From: Romanomermis culicivorax
Lineage: Eukaryota > Nematoda > Enoplea > Mermithida > Mermithidae
Reading direction: 5' to 3'
Assembly (NCBI GenBank): GCA_963922205.1
Contig: CAWUHX010000308.1
Location: forward strand, 292,226 to 356,225
Length of the DNA: 64,000 bases
Shown: positions 46,781 through 57,969 of the stretch, in pieces
Layout of the letters: every line of letters begins with the position of its first letter
Position numbering within the stretch: the stretch's first letter is position 1
The notes under the pieces: model-generated
What the model was told of the DNA's origin: nothing
Database searches by the model: none
Seen by the model: only the letters and a program-made list of their open reading frames with translations
Made by a program: the position numbers and the translations under genes

Positions 46781-47810
46781 GTTTTGAAAAGTTTGTAAAA
46801 TTTAGAAAGCTTTTGAAAATTCAGATAAATTTCAGAAATTAAGAAAAATTTCTAAAATTTGTAAAATTTGGAATTTTTAGAAAAGTTTGTAAAATTTGAG
46901 AAAATTTTTTAAGTTTTGGAGAAGTTTCAAAAATTGATAACATTTGAAATCTAGAAAACTAAAATTTGTAAAATAACAAAAAAACTTTGTAAAAAATGAA
47001 AATTAATAAAAGTTTGTGAAAAATCCAAAATTCAGAAACGTTTTTAGAATTCGTAAAATTTGGAAAGTTTAGAAAAAAATGTGAATTTCAGAAATGTTCG
47101 TAAAATTAGTAAAATTTCTAAAATTAACAAAAGTTTGTGGAGTCTGTATAATTCAGAAAAAATTGTAAATTTTAGGAAAATTATGAAATTTAGAAAATTT
47201 CGCAAAATTTTTAGAATTCAGAAAAGTTAGCGAAATTGTTAAAATTTTTAAAAGTTTCTAAAATTTGTAAAATTCAGAAAAATTTGTAACATTTAGAAAA
47301 TTTATAAAACTTTGTGAAATTTACAAAATTTATAAAAGTTTGTGAAAATTTTTAAGATTTGGAAAACTTTCTAAAAGCTGTAAAATTCAGAAAAGTTTGT
47401 AAAATTCTGAAAACTTTGTAAAATTCTGAAAACTTGAATAAATTTGTAAAATTTGCAAATTTCAGAAAAGTTTGTAGAATTTATAAAAGTTTGTAAAATT
47501 TACAAATTTCACAAAAGTTTGTACAATTTACAAAAGTTTGTGAAATTTACAAATTTCAGAAAAGTTTGTAGAATTTACAAAAGTTTGAAAAGTTTAGAAA
47601 ATTCGGAAAAATTTGTAGAATTTATAAAAGTATGTATAATTTAGAAATTTATAAAAGTTTGTGAAAATTTTTAAAATTTAGAAAACTTTCCAACACCTTT
47701 AAAATTTAAAAAGATTTGTAAAATTCTGAAAATTTGAATAAGTTTGTAAAATTTGCAAATTTCAGAAAAGTTTGTAGAATTTATAAAAGTTTGTACAATT
47801 TAGAAATTTA
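46780..47810. repeat. Minisatellite family V, second block
   Basis: AGAAAAGTTTGTAAAATTTA-type units up to the junction with the retroelement. The family resumes at 60250-60830, beyond the element. Confidence 0.8.
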
Positions 47811-47816
47811 TAAAAG

Positions 47817-49553
47817 TGTCACATTAAGTAGAATTTGGGGCCATGTCACATTAAACGAATAGGTGATCAGTCACATTGATGGGAAAACCCATACCATATC
47901 CCATAGGAAATACGGCCATGACACTGTAGGTGACATGCTGTGACCCCCTTGGGTGGCTCCGTAAGGTATTCAGTTCGGGAACCTAACCCAGCTGGTACTA
48001 CTACGGGAAAACCTATGGTGTACCTCGGCCTTGTCCTAGGGTTCTGCTGCAGAATAATGGACAACACGGCTGGGTCAGGGGTGGCAATCCCTAGTCCTCA
48101 TTCACTGGGAATGAGGGACTGCACCATTTGTGGAATGGCTTACTGTAGGGGACCCGATTGTAAACCTAAATCCCCTATTTGGCCCTGACCTTAAGGGTTC
48201 AAGGGCTGTTCTAACTGAGGGTACTCTCAAGGGAAAATTGGCTCAAGGATGATTCCCACAAATATACCCTCAACAATAATAGCCCCTGAGAAGACTCACC
48301 TAGTGCTCTTCTCAAAGTACTCGGCGCTGGGCGACGGGTTTGAGGGTGGTACGCCGGTCCAAGAGACGACGGGGTTGGCCGATGAGGGTAACGTTCCTGG
48401 GGGGGGGATGGCGACAGGGAATCTCTAACCAGAAGGTGATGGGGTAACTCCTAGGGTTGGAATACGGTAACGTAAACGCAAGAGGGAGGCACCGAAGGCG
48501 AATTTATTGAAAGTGGCGGTGAACACAGGCGAATATGCAAATTTATAAAATAAAGACGTTGATGAACGCGGAGATGCAAGCTAAAAGGCAAGAAGATGGT
48601 TAGGCCCAAAAATGAGTGCAAAACTAAAGAAACAAGCCCTTTTAAAGGGCCCCGTAAACCTACAGTATGCCTTGGACGGAGCTAAGACAACACCCAAGCT
48701 AACTTCTGCAGCGGAAATCACTGCAAAAGATGCCCATGGTCACATAGACATTTTCCAGTTCACTACGTTGAGCATTGGGGCGAGTTTCCACTCTCCATGC
48801 TTAACATAGGAACGTCATCTAGTGAGAATTTCCAACTAGGCGTTTCACATTGCAAAACGTCGCTAGTTTTTGCTGATAAGAGATGCACATTGTGCTCCAA
48901 TTATAGCGATGAGCTTGGAGAGCTTATCTTTGGCGGAAATTCTAACTAATGGGTTACATACTGCAGTCTACATGCGCAACAGAAAAATAACAAATCATAA
49001 CGGAAATGAAAGTGCAGAAATGAAACAGAAACGAAACGCAAAAAGTACATGCAGAAATTGCATGTAAAATATAAAAACGAAACGCAAAATTAACATAAAT
49101 GATTGTAACACAGAAAGTGGCGAAAAATATAACAAAAAAGCATGATGTGAATCACCTGACGTTGGGCGAAATTCGTCGGTCCTTCGAAAACAGGCGTCCT
49201 TGTCCTTGTGTTGTCGAGGTTTATGCGGCATGTCCGACGAGGTCAATCGTCCAAGTGGATGTGACGGCGGGTAGTCAATGGTCCAAATGGTTTTTTGGTG
49301 CATTGTGGCTCATGGAGTTGTGTCAATGATGTGTGGAGTTGCTGATGTCAATTGATCAGTGTGGTTGGTGATGCATGGATTTGCTGACGTCAGTTGATCC
49401 ATATGGTAATGCATGGAGTTAAATTTGTGCACTGATCTGTGAGATCTATAATGGGATTAAAAGAAACATTTTGGGGGCGAGATGCAGGCTATTGCATGGA
49501 TGGGCCTGTGATATGAAGCAATACCCTAGTTTAGATGCATTGATCGCTGCTCA
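47817..49553 (-). repeat. Candidate 3' LTR
   Basis: Proposed from context: immediately after a polypurine tract the sequence starts TGAGCAGC and runs about 1.7 kb to TGTGACA, where the AT-rich array resumes, so it has TG...CA ends. It includes an AATAAA on the minus strand near 48500, a G9 tract near 48398-48406 and repeated GTCACATTAA at its outer end. No second copy exists in the window to prove it is an LTR. No coding sequence seen in it. Confidence 0.5.
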
Positions 49554-49566
49554 TTCTCTTCTTTCC
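49554..49566 (-). promoter_or_regulatory. Candidate polypurine tract
   Basis: Minus-strand GGAAAGAAGAGAA directly before TG of the candidate LTR and about 250 bp after the integrase stop. Position and composition fit a plus-strand primer for reverse transcription. Confidence 0.55.
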
Positions 49567-49823
49567 ACTAATGCTCCAGCATGGGACAAGAGTGGGTATT
49601 CCATGAGGGGCGCAGCAGTCCTTTGAAAAAGGACATCCTCGTCTGTAAGGTCGACAAAAGAAGAGAAGAGCTACTTGATTACGGGTCAGAGACCTCTGCA
49701 TCAAGATGGGGGTCAACGAGATCTTGTGTAAAATCTCTATTTGTTGACTGAATCAACAAAGGTGCCATCTCGACTATCTGTGAAGTGGAAGCAATAAATA
49801 AAATTTTCATAAAATTAATGAAT

Positions 49824-50885
49824 TTAAACACTTGGTTGATCAGGTAATATGTAGTGTCTAAGCTGATTGACATGCACAGTATCTTCTTGATCTGTCTCAA
49901 GCCGAAAGGTGACATTGGGATATGTCACATCCATAACAAAATAGGGCCCATTGTAAATGGGCAGCAGTTTGGGCCTAAAACCACATCTGCTGGAAGTGCG
50001 CAGTTTGAGCACTTGGTACTTTGTATGAGACATCTCCTGCCATGCAGTCGTAAGACAGAGCATAAGCTGCCTGTGATTTCTCAATCCCACTCTGCATCAA
50101 GGTCAAGGCGTTTGTGAAATGGCATTTGACCTCCATATCATATGTGGAAATATCAATGATATGGGCCAGAGGGCTGAATGAGAGCATGGCGTCAACAGGT
50201 AGCATGGGCGTATGACCATACATGAGTTCAAAGGGGGAATATCCTGTGGACTCATTCATGCTAATGTTGATGGTAAACACAGAATACGGCAGGTGTTCAT
50301 CCCAATCAGTATGACTTTGATGGACATACATACGTAGTCGTGTAGCATTTGATTAGCTCTTTCCACTTTGCCCTTTGTCATCGGGTGATAAGCAGTAGAG
50401 TGGATTTTCTTAGTTGAACAGATGGCAGTGATTTCTGTCATCAGTTTTGATGTGAAATCAGTACCATGGTCAGACTGAAGAATCTGCAGTGCCCTATGTC
50501 TGCAGACAATTTGTGTAACAAAAAGGCGTGCTATGGCTTGCACAGTGATATCCAGAGTAGCGAAAGCCTCAACCCATTTGGTAAAGTAATTGATAAAGAC
50601 TACAATAAAATAGTTGCCAGCCTCACTAGTGGTCATGGGTCTCATACAGTCCACACCTACTCGATGAAAGGGCTCCATAATGATGATTGGTTTTAGAGCT
50701 GCTCGGGTCTTTTCTCTCTCGGGTTTATTCCGTTGGCAAAGATCACACCGCTGACAAAAGGACTTGACGTCCGCACTGAGGGAAGGCCAGTGGTACTTCC
50801 GGGCTATAAGCCTCGCGGTAAATTTAGCACTAAAGTGTCCAGCTAGAATGTCATTATGGTGAGGCTCAATAATGGTAGTAACCAT
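49824..50885 (-). pseudogene. Integrase (zinc-binding, catalytic core, GPY/F)
   Basis: Begins with an HHCC zinc module (HHNDILAGHF, then CQRCDLCQRNK), followed by the rve core with Asp in GVDCMRP, Asp in QSDHGTDF and Glu in KVERANQM, so the D,D-35-E triad is present. The C-terminal part (50090-49824) has the NGPYFV motif and VNQLRHYILP. Two frameshifts interrupt it: one near 50335-50350 (start of the MYVHQSHTDWDEHLPYS segment) and one near 50000-50090. It follows the RNase H segment in the same frame after a TGA near 50886. Confidence 0.85.
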
Positions 50886-50888
50886 GGA

Positions 50889-51686
50889 TCAGGGAATGAC
50901 AATCTTGTTGGACTCACCTGTCCACCTTTCAAGGATGTTATCCAACAGGTGGTAGCCATTAACATTATTCTGATCACTGTAGGGTTTTAGTGACCTAAGA
51001 ATGGAGGCTAGATCCGGATCCTCAAATTGAGCTGCGAGAAGGTTAGGGTGCTGCACATCCTGTGATATCTTAGCATAAGACTCTGATCTCGCCAGGCGCT
51101 GCACACCATCAGTGATCATTTCAAATGATCTTGCCAGGCGCTGCACACCATCAGTGATCATTTCAGATGATCTTGCCAGGCGCTGAGCACCATCAGAGAT
51201 CATCATAACTTCTTCCTCGGGTCTGTAAAGGGGAGTATTGTCGATACTCACCCCAGCAACGGAATTAGGATCTGGTAGGTGCGATAATGCATCAGCATTA
51301 CCATTTGACTGATCTTTTTGCAGCCGAATTGTCAGTTTGAATTCAGTGAGCACAAGACCCCACCGAGCTATCCTGGCAGACCAGTTAGGTTTCTCCAACA
51401 CATCCTTGACAGAAGTATGGTCACTCTGTATGACCACCTAATGTTTAAAGAGGTAAGGTGGAAAGTGCTTGACGAAATGGACAACAGCGAGAGTTTCCAA
51501 CTCCCTAATAGAGTAGTTTTTCTCAGCAGCTGTTAACACATGACTGGCGTATGCGACAGGATGGTCCTGTCCATCATCATCTAACTGGCTTAGAACTGTC
51601 CCTATTCCCGAAATACTTGCCTTGGTTTGAAGGATGAAGGATTTCATAAAGTCTGGATGGCACAGAATAGGGGGGTTTGTCCGCAA
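50889..51686 (-). pseudogene. RNase H and RNase H-integrase linker
   Basis: Ty3-type RNase H: FILQTKASISGIGTVLSQ, HPVAYASHVL, NYSIRELETLAVVHFVKHF, then QSDHTSVKDVL and GNADALSHLPD, which matches the usual DALSR signature. A TAG near 51438 splits it in frame and another TAG lies just upstream. The linker that follows carries a 14-residue unit repeated about three times. The 51760-51690 boundary to RT needs a frameshift. Confidence 0.83.
51091..51200 (-). repeat. 42-bp in-frame triplication in the RNase H-IN linker
   Basis: GCCAGGCGCTG recurs at 51091, 51133 and 51175, exactly 42 bp apart, coding the 14-residue unit QRLARSSEMITDGV with small variation. Length-neutral to the frame. Confidence 0.9.
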
Positions 51687-51760
51687 TCTTCGGAGTTTGT
51701 TGAATGCCGCTTGCTAAGGTTTTGACCACAGGAAGGTAACTTCCTTCCATAGGAGCTTGG

Positions 51761-52666
51761 TCAGCGGCTCGCTGTGCCGGGCACAACCAGGGATGAAACA
51801 CCTGCAATAAGCCACGAGACCAAGAAAGGACTTGATGTCCTTGGCGTTTTGTGAATGGGTAGATTCTGGATGGCGGCCAGTTTGACTTTATCCAGTTCTA
51901 GACTGTTCTCTGAGATGCGGTAACCTAGATATTCCACCTCGGAGTACAAAAACTTGCACTTGCTCAGTATGAGCTCCATTCCACCCTGATGGAGATGCGA
52001 GAACACATCCATCAGGCCCTCAAGCATCTGGGTGTGAGAGTTCCCGAACACCAAGATGTCATTGAGATAGGTCGCTGTATGCCACTCTATTCCCTTAAGG
52101 AGCAGGTCCATGAGATGTTGGAACATGCCAGGGGCCTTGCAAGGACCAAAAGGCAGATAGTTGAACTCCTAAAGTCAAATAGGCATATTAAATGCCGTCT
52201 ATTCCATGTCTGCCTCAGCAGTAGGTATAGACCAGTAGGTGTTAGCCTGATCAAGGGTTGTGAGGTACTTCATACCCTTGAGTGTGTCGAGGATGTCATC
52301 AATCCATGGGAGAGGATAGACATCCTTTTTCGTGACCTCGTTAAGACCACAAAAGGCAACACACATCCCGCATGACCCATTTTTCTTGCGCACCAGGACG
52401 GTATTCATAGCCCACGGTGATGTGCTAGGCCGAATAATACCTTTTTCCTGGAGCGCTTTGACTTCCTGTATTATGAGGACCTTTTCCTTGGGGGCCGTGC
52501 AGTAAGGGAAACCGCGGACTGGGCGAGCATCACCCGTGCTGATCTTGTGGTGCATGAGGTCAGTGGAACCTGTGTCCTTCTCATCAATAGCATAGAGGTC
52601 AGTGTAAGCGACCAGTACGTCAAGTAATGCTGTCCTGTCCTGTGAGGAGATATCAGGGGATATCAC
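51761..52666 (-). pseudogene. Reverse transcriptase, broken by stops
   Basis: RT fingers and palm: RPVRGFPYCTAPKEK, VRKKNGSCGMCVAFCGLNEV, YPLPWIDDILDTLKGMKYL, LDQANTYWSI, then after the breaks EFNYLPFGPCKAPGMFQHLM and GGMELILSKCKFLYSEVEYL. The catalytic YxDD box reads YLND, with Asn for the first Asp. In-frame stops lie at 52199-52201 (TAG) and two more within the next 30 nt (TGA, TAG), all in the KTAF...GLYEF segment of the family. Same frame as the retropepsin upstream. Confidence 0.87.
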
Positions 52667-52726
52667 AGCATTAGTCTCGACCCACTTTCGATCAAGGATG
52701 GTTTCTGACTTGACGGCTGATCCCCG

Positions 52727-53590
52727 TTAGAGATCAGAGTGCATCTGCACATGACCAATGGTCATATGCGGGTAGAGAACCACTGAGTGTGTACTCAAGT
52801 TGACTACCTGTAATGGTATGTGAGTGTTAGTCACAGTACTCATAGTACCAGCGAAATATATGCAATGTTGATGTCCCAGGAGGGGCTTATGAAAGAAAGC
52901 TACCTCAGGTAGGTTGGCATATAATGATGGTACAGGTGCAGTAAATTGCCTCAGTGAGCGAGGCTCAAGGACAATCAACTCCTCCAAGGGCAGTGCGCCA
53001 TGTACAGAAGGGGGATTGTGGATGAGGCCCTCACACGGAACCCTAACTTCCTTGAACTGAAGAAAAGATTTCTCCCAGTTCAAACTGACACAATTGAACC
53101 GTCCGAGGAAGTTCGTCCCCAAGACTAGTTCAGACAAACAGTTCTCTTGTATTTGGACCTGAATCCATTCAGAGACATCAGCCACTGTCACTGTGACATA
53201 GGCAGCGCCTAGCAGTAGAATCAAAGACCCATTCGCTGCTATATGGCGAGCCCTAGTCTCTGTGAGCACCAAGTCCGGTAACTGGACCACCAACTTGTGA
53301 TCCAGGAGTGAGAAAACTGCTCCTGTATCAATCAGAGCTTTGGCTTCCACCCAATTGTTCAGGAGAACTCTGATATGAGGGGTCCTCATTTCAGTGGGGT
53401 AGAAGGCTGACACTACATGACCTGGGTCAGGTGTGGAGTCATCAAAACTCGACTCTGGTGCATCGGTTTGCTTCAGTATTGGCAGACCCGTGCGTCGGAG
53501 TAACCCTACCAGAGCATAACCAACCGATGATTCCAGATTGGTCCGTGGAGTGGGATGAACCTGAACAGTAAGTACATGATCCGATCACTC
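52727..53590 (-). pseudogene. Pol retropepsin (second protease) and linker
   Basis: Open from a TGA near 53590. Aspartic protease core with ALIDTGAVFSLLDHKLV and, later, LVLGTNFLGRF, the paired flap/hydrophobic segments of retropepsins. It is followed by a linker (LEPRSLRQFTAPVPSLYANL to VVLYPHMTIGHV) typical of the region between PR and RT in Ty3/gypsy Pol. It ends in TAA near 52727, with the same frame continuing 60 nt into RT, so the stop is a lesion or a readthrough point. Confidence 0.8.
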
Positions 53591-53935
53591 TCCTGAGCTC
53601 TGAGTAGCTCCTAGGGGTTCGACCTCTATGTCAGAGAGTGGGGGCACCTCTAGTACAGGGGATGCAGGTGTATCTGAACCACTAGGCTTGCAGAATTGGC
53701 CTTTCTCTAGTGTAACTGGAGAATTTCCAGGCCGGGGTCGAGGTCAATTTTACCCTGACCTGGCCATTAAATGACGACTGGCCCATCTAGAAGAGGTCCA
53801 ACTACTTCTGGTCGACCCACCTGATGAGGCAACAGAGGAAGTCTGCGAGGGTGGCCGAGAAATGGACAAAGTCCTTGATCCTGATCGAGACCCGGACCTG
53901 TTGGAGGCCCTTGATAGTGAACGTGTGTTCTCCCA
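53410..53935 (-). other. Ser/Arg-rich segment after a TGA and inter-ORF stretch
   Basis: In the env-protease frame, a TGA (about 53936) is followed by about 56 codons rich in Ser and Arg (SLSRASNRSGSRSGSRTLS) ending near 53766. The composition suggests a nucleic-acid-binding tail, as in some Gag or nucleocapsid proteins, but it may be non-coding. The part from 53766 to 53590 has stops in all frames I checked before the second retropepsin opens. Confidence 0.4.
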
Positions 53936-54955
53936 TCAGGGTTGGACCTGATCAATCTCAGCCGCTGTCAAGAGAAGTGACAGTTCGACCGCATTCAACC
54001 GACAGACATGTTGTTGGTAATCAAACCTGATATTCTGGAATTGTTCCAGAAAGCCCCATCCAAGAATCAGATCGACCGGTGTCCAGAAAGGAGACGTAGT
54101 CTCACACACATGGAGATGTATGTCCACTCTTGTGTGTGGCTGACGGGTTCCAGGCAACATGATCTCATATGGTCCCCATAGGAGAGTATGGACGGCTTTC
54201 CCATTGATACTCATTAATGGGTTAAAGTGGTGATGTTGTTGGAAAGCCATCGCCACCTTCCGACTTTCTTTAATCAAGGCCTTGTTAAGGCGTTGACTAA
54301 TAATGGTCCGTGGACAACCAGTGTCAAGGAAAGCCGGAGTTTCCTTGGCTTCAACCAGTACCACAAAACAGGGAGTGATCCTGTTGAACAGTGTCCGCAC
54401 ATCCTTCTGTACGTAATGAAAACCGACCCAACGTTGAACTTTCCGGAGGAGGTTCAACGGAGAGTATTGGCCAACAAACTGGACCTGTCTTTTCGGCAGG
54501 TGGTAGCTGAGATAATAGGAGAACCCAATGTAAATGAGATATCCTGTACCGGCCAGCACTGCCAGGGTGATGAGGGTGTTAAAGATCAACTGCACTGGTC
54601 CACTCAGAAGAGACTGTAAGCCCTGTATGAGATTGTGCTGTTGACCAGTAATCACATGGTTAGCTGCCAGACCAACACCTTCCAGAGAGGCCTTGATGTC
54701 AGTCCCTACCCCTGCAACTGCCTGATAGAGAGAATCTGGTTGTAGGGATAGACCAGTGGTAAAGTTTACCAACCAGTGTAAGACCCCTTCAATTTGCTCA
54801 TTCTTGTAAACATATTGTTTAAAGAAAGGAAAACTTGAAGGGATCATCCCCAACTGATCGCAAAAGAGCGCAGGAGCTTCAAAGTGAGTGAGGTTGAAGC
54901 ACTGTTTCCACAAAAGTTCAAGTGGAATGTGGCTCACATGGACCATGCCAGACAC
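53936..54955 (-). pseudogene. Envelope C-terminal part joined to a retropepsin
   Basis: One 339-codon open frame. Residues 1-120 look like an envelope ectodomain stem with an NLT glycosylation site and Cys 19 and 32. Residues 122-150 are a transmembrane segment (LIFNTLITLAVLAGTGYLIY), followed by a basic cytoplasmic start (HLPKRQ). From about residue 196 a retropepsin core follows: DTG at 211-213 in AFLDTGCPRTIIS, and later VDLILGWGFLEQF. An envelope anchor and a protease in the same frame is unusual. The frame upstream is closed by a TGA within about 70 nt, so the join to the first envelope ORF is damaged. Confidence 0.75.
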
Positions 54956-55025
54956 AGTAAACCAGCCCGAGCAATTTCAGAAAATCCCGGTGAAGTGATG
55001 GTCACACGGCACTTTTGACCTAAAT

Positions 55026-56252
55026 TTAATGAGATCTGGGCCACCGGGTACCACCAACCTGTACGGGTAGATACTTGGAACAGGTGTCCCCCACCTTGTA
55101 CAAATAGTGGACATAAGTGGCGTTGACCTTTTGACACGGCCATATCGTCAGTGCTTCACCCATGAATTCCACTGTCAGGTCATTCGTTTGCAGGAATGCC
55201 CAGGCTCCTAGTGTAGGGTCAAAACAAAGCAACTGCCAAGTCAGATCAAGGTAGCGTTGAGCGTGAGAGCAAAGCTCAAGCCACATGAACCGAAAATTGT
55301 TAATTTCTGACTCTTTGATCTGCTGAGCCAGGTAGTTCAGTTTGGCATTGACGGGGTCAGGACGTGAGTCCTTTGCCAATCCGAACAACCTTTGGGTCAT
55401 ATTAAATCTTCCGTGGATGCATAGAAGAAGACCCTGATCTGTCAGCACTGTGTTTAACCGAAGGTCGGGACACAACCGGAAGACGCGAGAGTTTCCCGGT
55501 ATCTTCAGGGCAACCTGTAAATCATCGATGATGACATGGTTCCCTGACACAGACGCAGCGTAATTGCCCTGAGGACGATAATGACACTGTGTTGTAAAGT
55601 TTGTTGCAGGCCAGACAATTACCCCATCGAGAGTAGTGCACTGTCCTGCAGTGGGACTGCATCCACCTACATCTCCTAAGGTACTTAGAGCTGTAGTGCC
55701 ATCCCACGAAGTGACCTGTCCCTCCTCCATGAAGAGGTTAGTCACCATCTTGCAGACGTCACTGCAGCACCACGAGTACATCACATCCTGCATTTGGTTA
55801 GTGCTATAAAAGCCAGGGGGTATTTCCACAAGCTTTTGTAAACCAAACACCTTCGTGCGATGTGCTAGCATACAAGCCGCAGGCGCTAGATGCTGAGTGG
55901 TAATGACGTCTGCAGTAATGCCTCTAGATCCGAAAAAACCAGTGTTGGTGCACACCTTACGGTTTCGCAAAGTGCACTTCCATGCTACAGCAGTGATTGG
56001 ATCACAAATAGGAACATACACTGTAACATTCATGCGCCGGGGACTCCATGAAGATTTTGGTGGCTTGCATTCAACTTTTTGAGGTAGCTCAAGTGGATGA
56101 CCGCTTCTTGAAAGACCACAAAATTGGTACTGAGTAGCATGTATTGCAGAGCTCATTCCTAAGAACAGTAGTGTCACAAAGGCCCAATTTATTATGTACA
56201 AGCTATTTACAAACGGTGCGCGTAAATATACACCTATATGCACAGTGTTCAC
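55026..56252 (-). pseudogene. Envelope-like glycoprotein, N-terminal part
   Basis: 408-codon open frame with a hydrophobic N-terminal segment ([14 protein letters not shown]), about 18 cysteines and four N-glycosylation sequons (NVT, NFT, NMT, NAT), features of a secreted or surface viral glycoprotein. I cannot assign a fusion class from the sequence. There is no ATG before the hydrophobic segment: the first ATG falls just after it, and a TGA lies a few codons upstream at about 56258. Expression would need splicing or another device. The frame ends with TAA at 55026, and the continuation into the transmembrane part needs a frame change and passes a TGA. This copy is broken. Confidence 0.7.
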
Positions 56253-56265
56253 CCGTCAGGTAGTT

Positions 56266-56885
56266 TCATTCTTCGTCCTCCTCATCAGACGATATCGGTT
56301 CCTCGCCGGGGAAGTCGATGACCAAGCCTCTGCATGGGTGGACTTCGCAAAGAACGCCAATCTTCGGGGTCTGCGGGGCAGTTGCCGTCGGGAATGGCGA
56401 CGCCTCGATGATGCTGACGTAGTCGTTGAGGGCACGCAACGTCTCTCCAAAGGCGTTGGTGACCTTGGTCGGCGATTTCGCCACAGCCACTGGTTGCTGC
56501 TGGGCAATCGCCGCCAGTGTTTGGGCTCCTGTCATTGTTGTTGATGGTAGCGCAGCAACAACTGCTGTGGGCTGCGCGTTGCAACTCGCCTGTTCCACAG
56601 CGGGGCAGACGGCGTCCACTGCCGGCGACAACGGCTCACCATCCAATGGGATCTTGTCCAGGGGAGTGGGCCGAATAGTCCCATTGGCGATGAACTGGAG
56701 TGCTCATTGAGCAATCTCGGGCCCCAATATCTGCAACGCCGCTGGTGCCGAAAGCACCATGTCGGCGGCCATAAGTGCCTCAACCTCGAACAGCTCCTTG
56801 AGTAGAGCCCATGGGAGGTGCGGATATTTCTTGGCCAAATCCGTTGACCGCACAGCCCGCATTGCATCGGCGATGGATGAGGAAT
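56266..56885 (-). pseudogene. Unknown element ORF, second exon
   Basis: Acceptor TCTCATTTACAG, then about 205 codons in one frame interrupted by a single TGA at 56704-56706. CGA-to-TGA (Arg to stop) by CpG decay would explain it. The product has a helical start (DAMRAVRSTDLAKKYPHLPW, LLKELFEVEALMAADMVL), an Ala/Thr/Pro middle and the acidic end SSDEEDEE. It could be a Gag-type structural protein, since it lies between the zinc-finger ORF and env, but I recognise no domain. It ends 14 nt before the envelope frame opens. Confidence 0.55.
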
Positions 56886-56971
56886 CTGTAAATGAGAAAT
56901 CATTAAAGTCGCTGACTTATAAGGACATCTGATTTTCAGACCTGAAATGTCAGAAAAAGAAGGCAGTATAC

Positions 56972-57152
56972 CTAACAGATTCATCGATTCCATTTGACCG
57001 ACGACCTCCAGCATGGAGTCTGTTGGAATTCCGGGCCGCGGTCCCTGGGTGGCAAAACAGGTGTACCTTCCGTCGATCAATACGATGCGACCACGCTGAC
57101 ATCCCCAGTTGTTTCCGCGTCGATGACGGGTTTTCATTGACCAGCGTCGCAT
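56972..57152 (-). CDS. Unknown element ORF, first exon
   Basis: Open from ATG at 57152 (after a TGA a few bases upstream), coding MRRWSMKTRHRRGNNWGC, GRIVLIDGRYTCFATQGPRP and MLEVVGQMESMNLL, ending at the donor GTATACTGCC. The one-base phase fits the acceptor at 56886, giving an 86-nt intron, with Asp split across the join. The basic start suggests nucleic-acid contact. No family recognised. Confidence 0.5.
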
Positions 57153-57154
57153 AT

Positions 57155-57476
57155 TTCAGTGGCGGCGGCGGCAAGGCAGGCGACAGTGCGGGTGCCGAAA
57201 CCACTGTAGCAACTAAAAATCCAATACTGATTACAGAGACAGGATAACAAAGTTGTGAAGGATCAGCCAGGTGTTCAGCAAGAACTTCATCATCCAGATC
57301 AAACAGATCTGGGTGAGGAAGACCGTCGGTAGCCCTTAGGGCATTATTTTGCCCTGGGAGTGGCTGATTTAGGTTTCCTATCCCGTTAGGAGGTGGAGTG
57401 GCATATCACCAAAAATTTCCACTTGTCCCCTGAGGAGAGTAACCAGGATTACCAAAGTTAGTCTCATCAGGCATTG
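57155..57476 (-). other. Pro-rich inter-ORF stretch of the element
   Basis: Between the zinc-finger ORF and the next exon. One frame (MPDETNFGNPGYSPQGTSG... then TGA, then YATPPPNGIGNL, DLFDLDDEVLAEHL, VVSAPALSPALPPPPLKY) is open apart from one TGA and has plausible protein composition. It may be more of a Gag-like polyprotein. Confidence 0.4.
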
Positions 57477-57934
57477 TCAGGTTCCGATGTGGGCAGGCCG
57501 TGGCCCTGTGCACTCGTATTGCTCGGCAATGCAGACAGGGTCTGTCGCATTGGTCAGTTGGATGCGCCCTCGTTCGACAAAAATAGCAACAGCCGGCACT
57601 GACGGTGGCGGGTTGCTAGGACCGGCGCTGTCAGGATGTTGGGCTTGGCAACTGGCGTCGTTGTGGGTGCAACGTCCATGGTAGGAGCACATCTGTAAAT
57701 GTGCCCCTGATGTGCGATTGCCAGTGTTTTGGACCTGTGCCAACAGCATCGTTGATGGCATGAGGTTCCTAGGAGCTGGCGCCATTTGCTGACCCATAAG
57801 TTGTGCAATATGGGCCATGAGCCGGGCCATCTCCAATTGTAGATGTCGAATCTCGTCCGACAGCATTGCCGATGGATGTTGAGTGTTGCCCCTTTGATTC
57901 GACATTGACCTGACCTTGTCGGCAGGCTTTTGTT
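57477..57934 (-). CDS. Gag-like ORF with zinc finger
   Basis: From acceptor TCTCTTCAG (57935-57936) the frame runs through MSNQRGNTQHPSAMLSDEIR, a Leu/Met-rich helix (LQLEMARLMAHIAQLMGQQM) and then CSYHGRCTHNDASCQAQHP, a Cys/His cluster of the kind found in the nucleocapsid part of LTR-element Gag proteins. It ends in TGA at 57477. The helix plus zinc-binding cluster supports a Gag/NC role; the capsid region expected before it is not seen, so the 5' part of the element is probably missing. Confidence 0.65.
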
Positions 57935-57969
57935 CTGAAGAGAAAACAGTATTAGATGGGGCAGTATAC

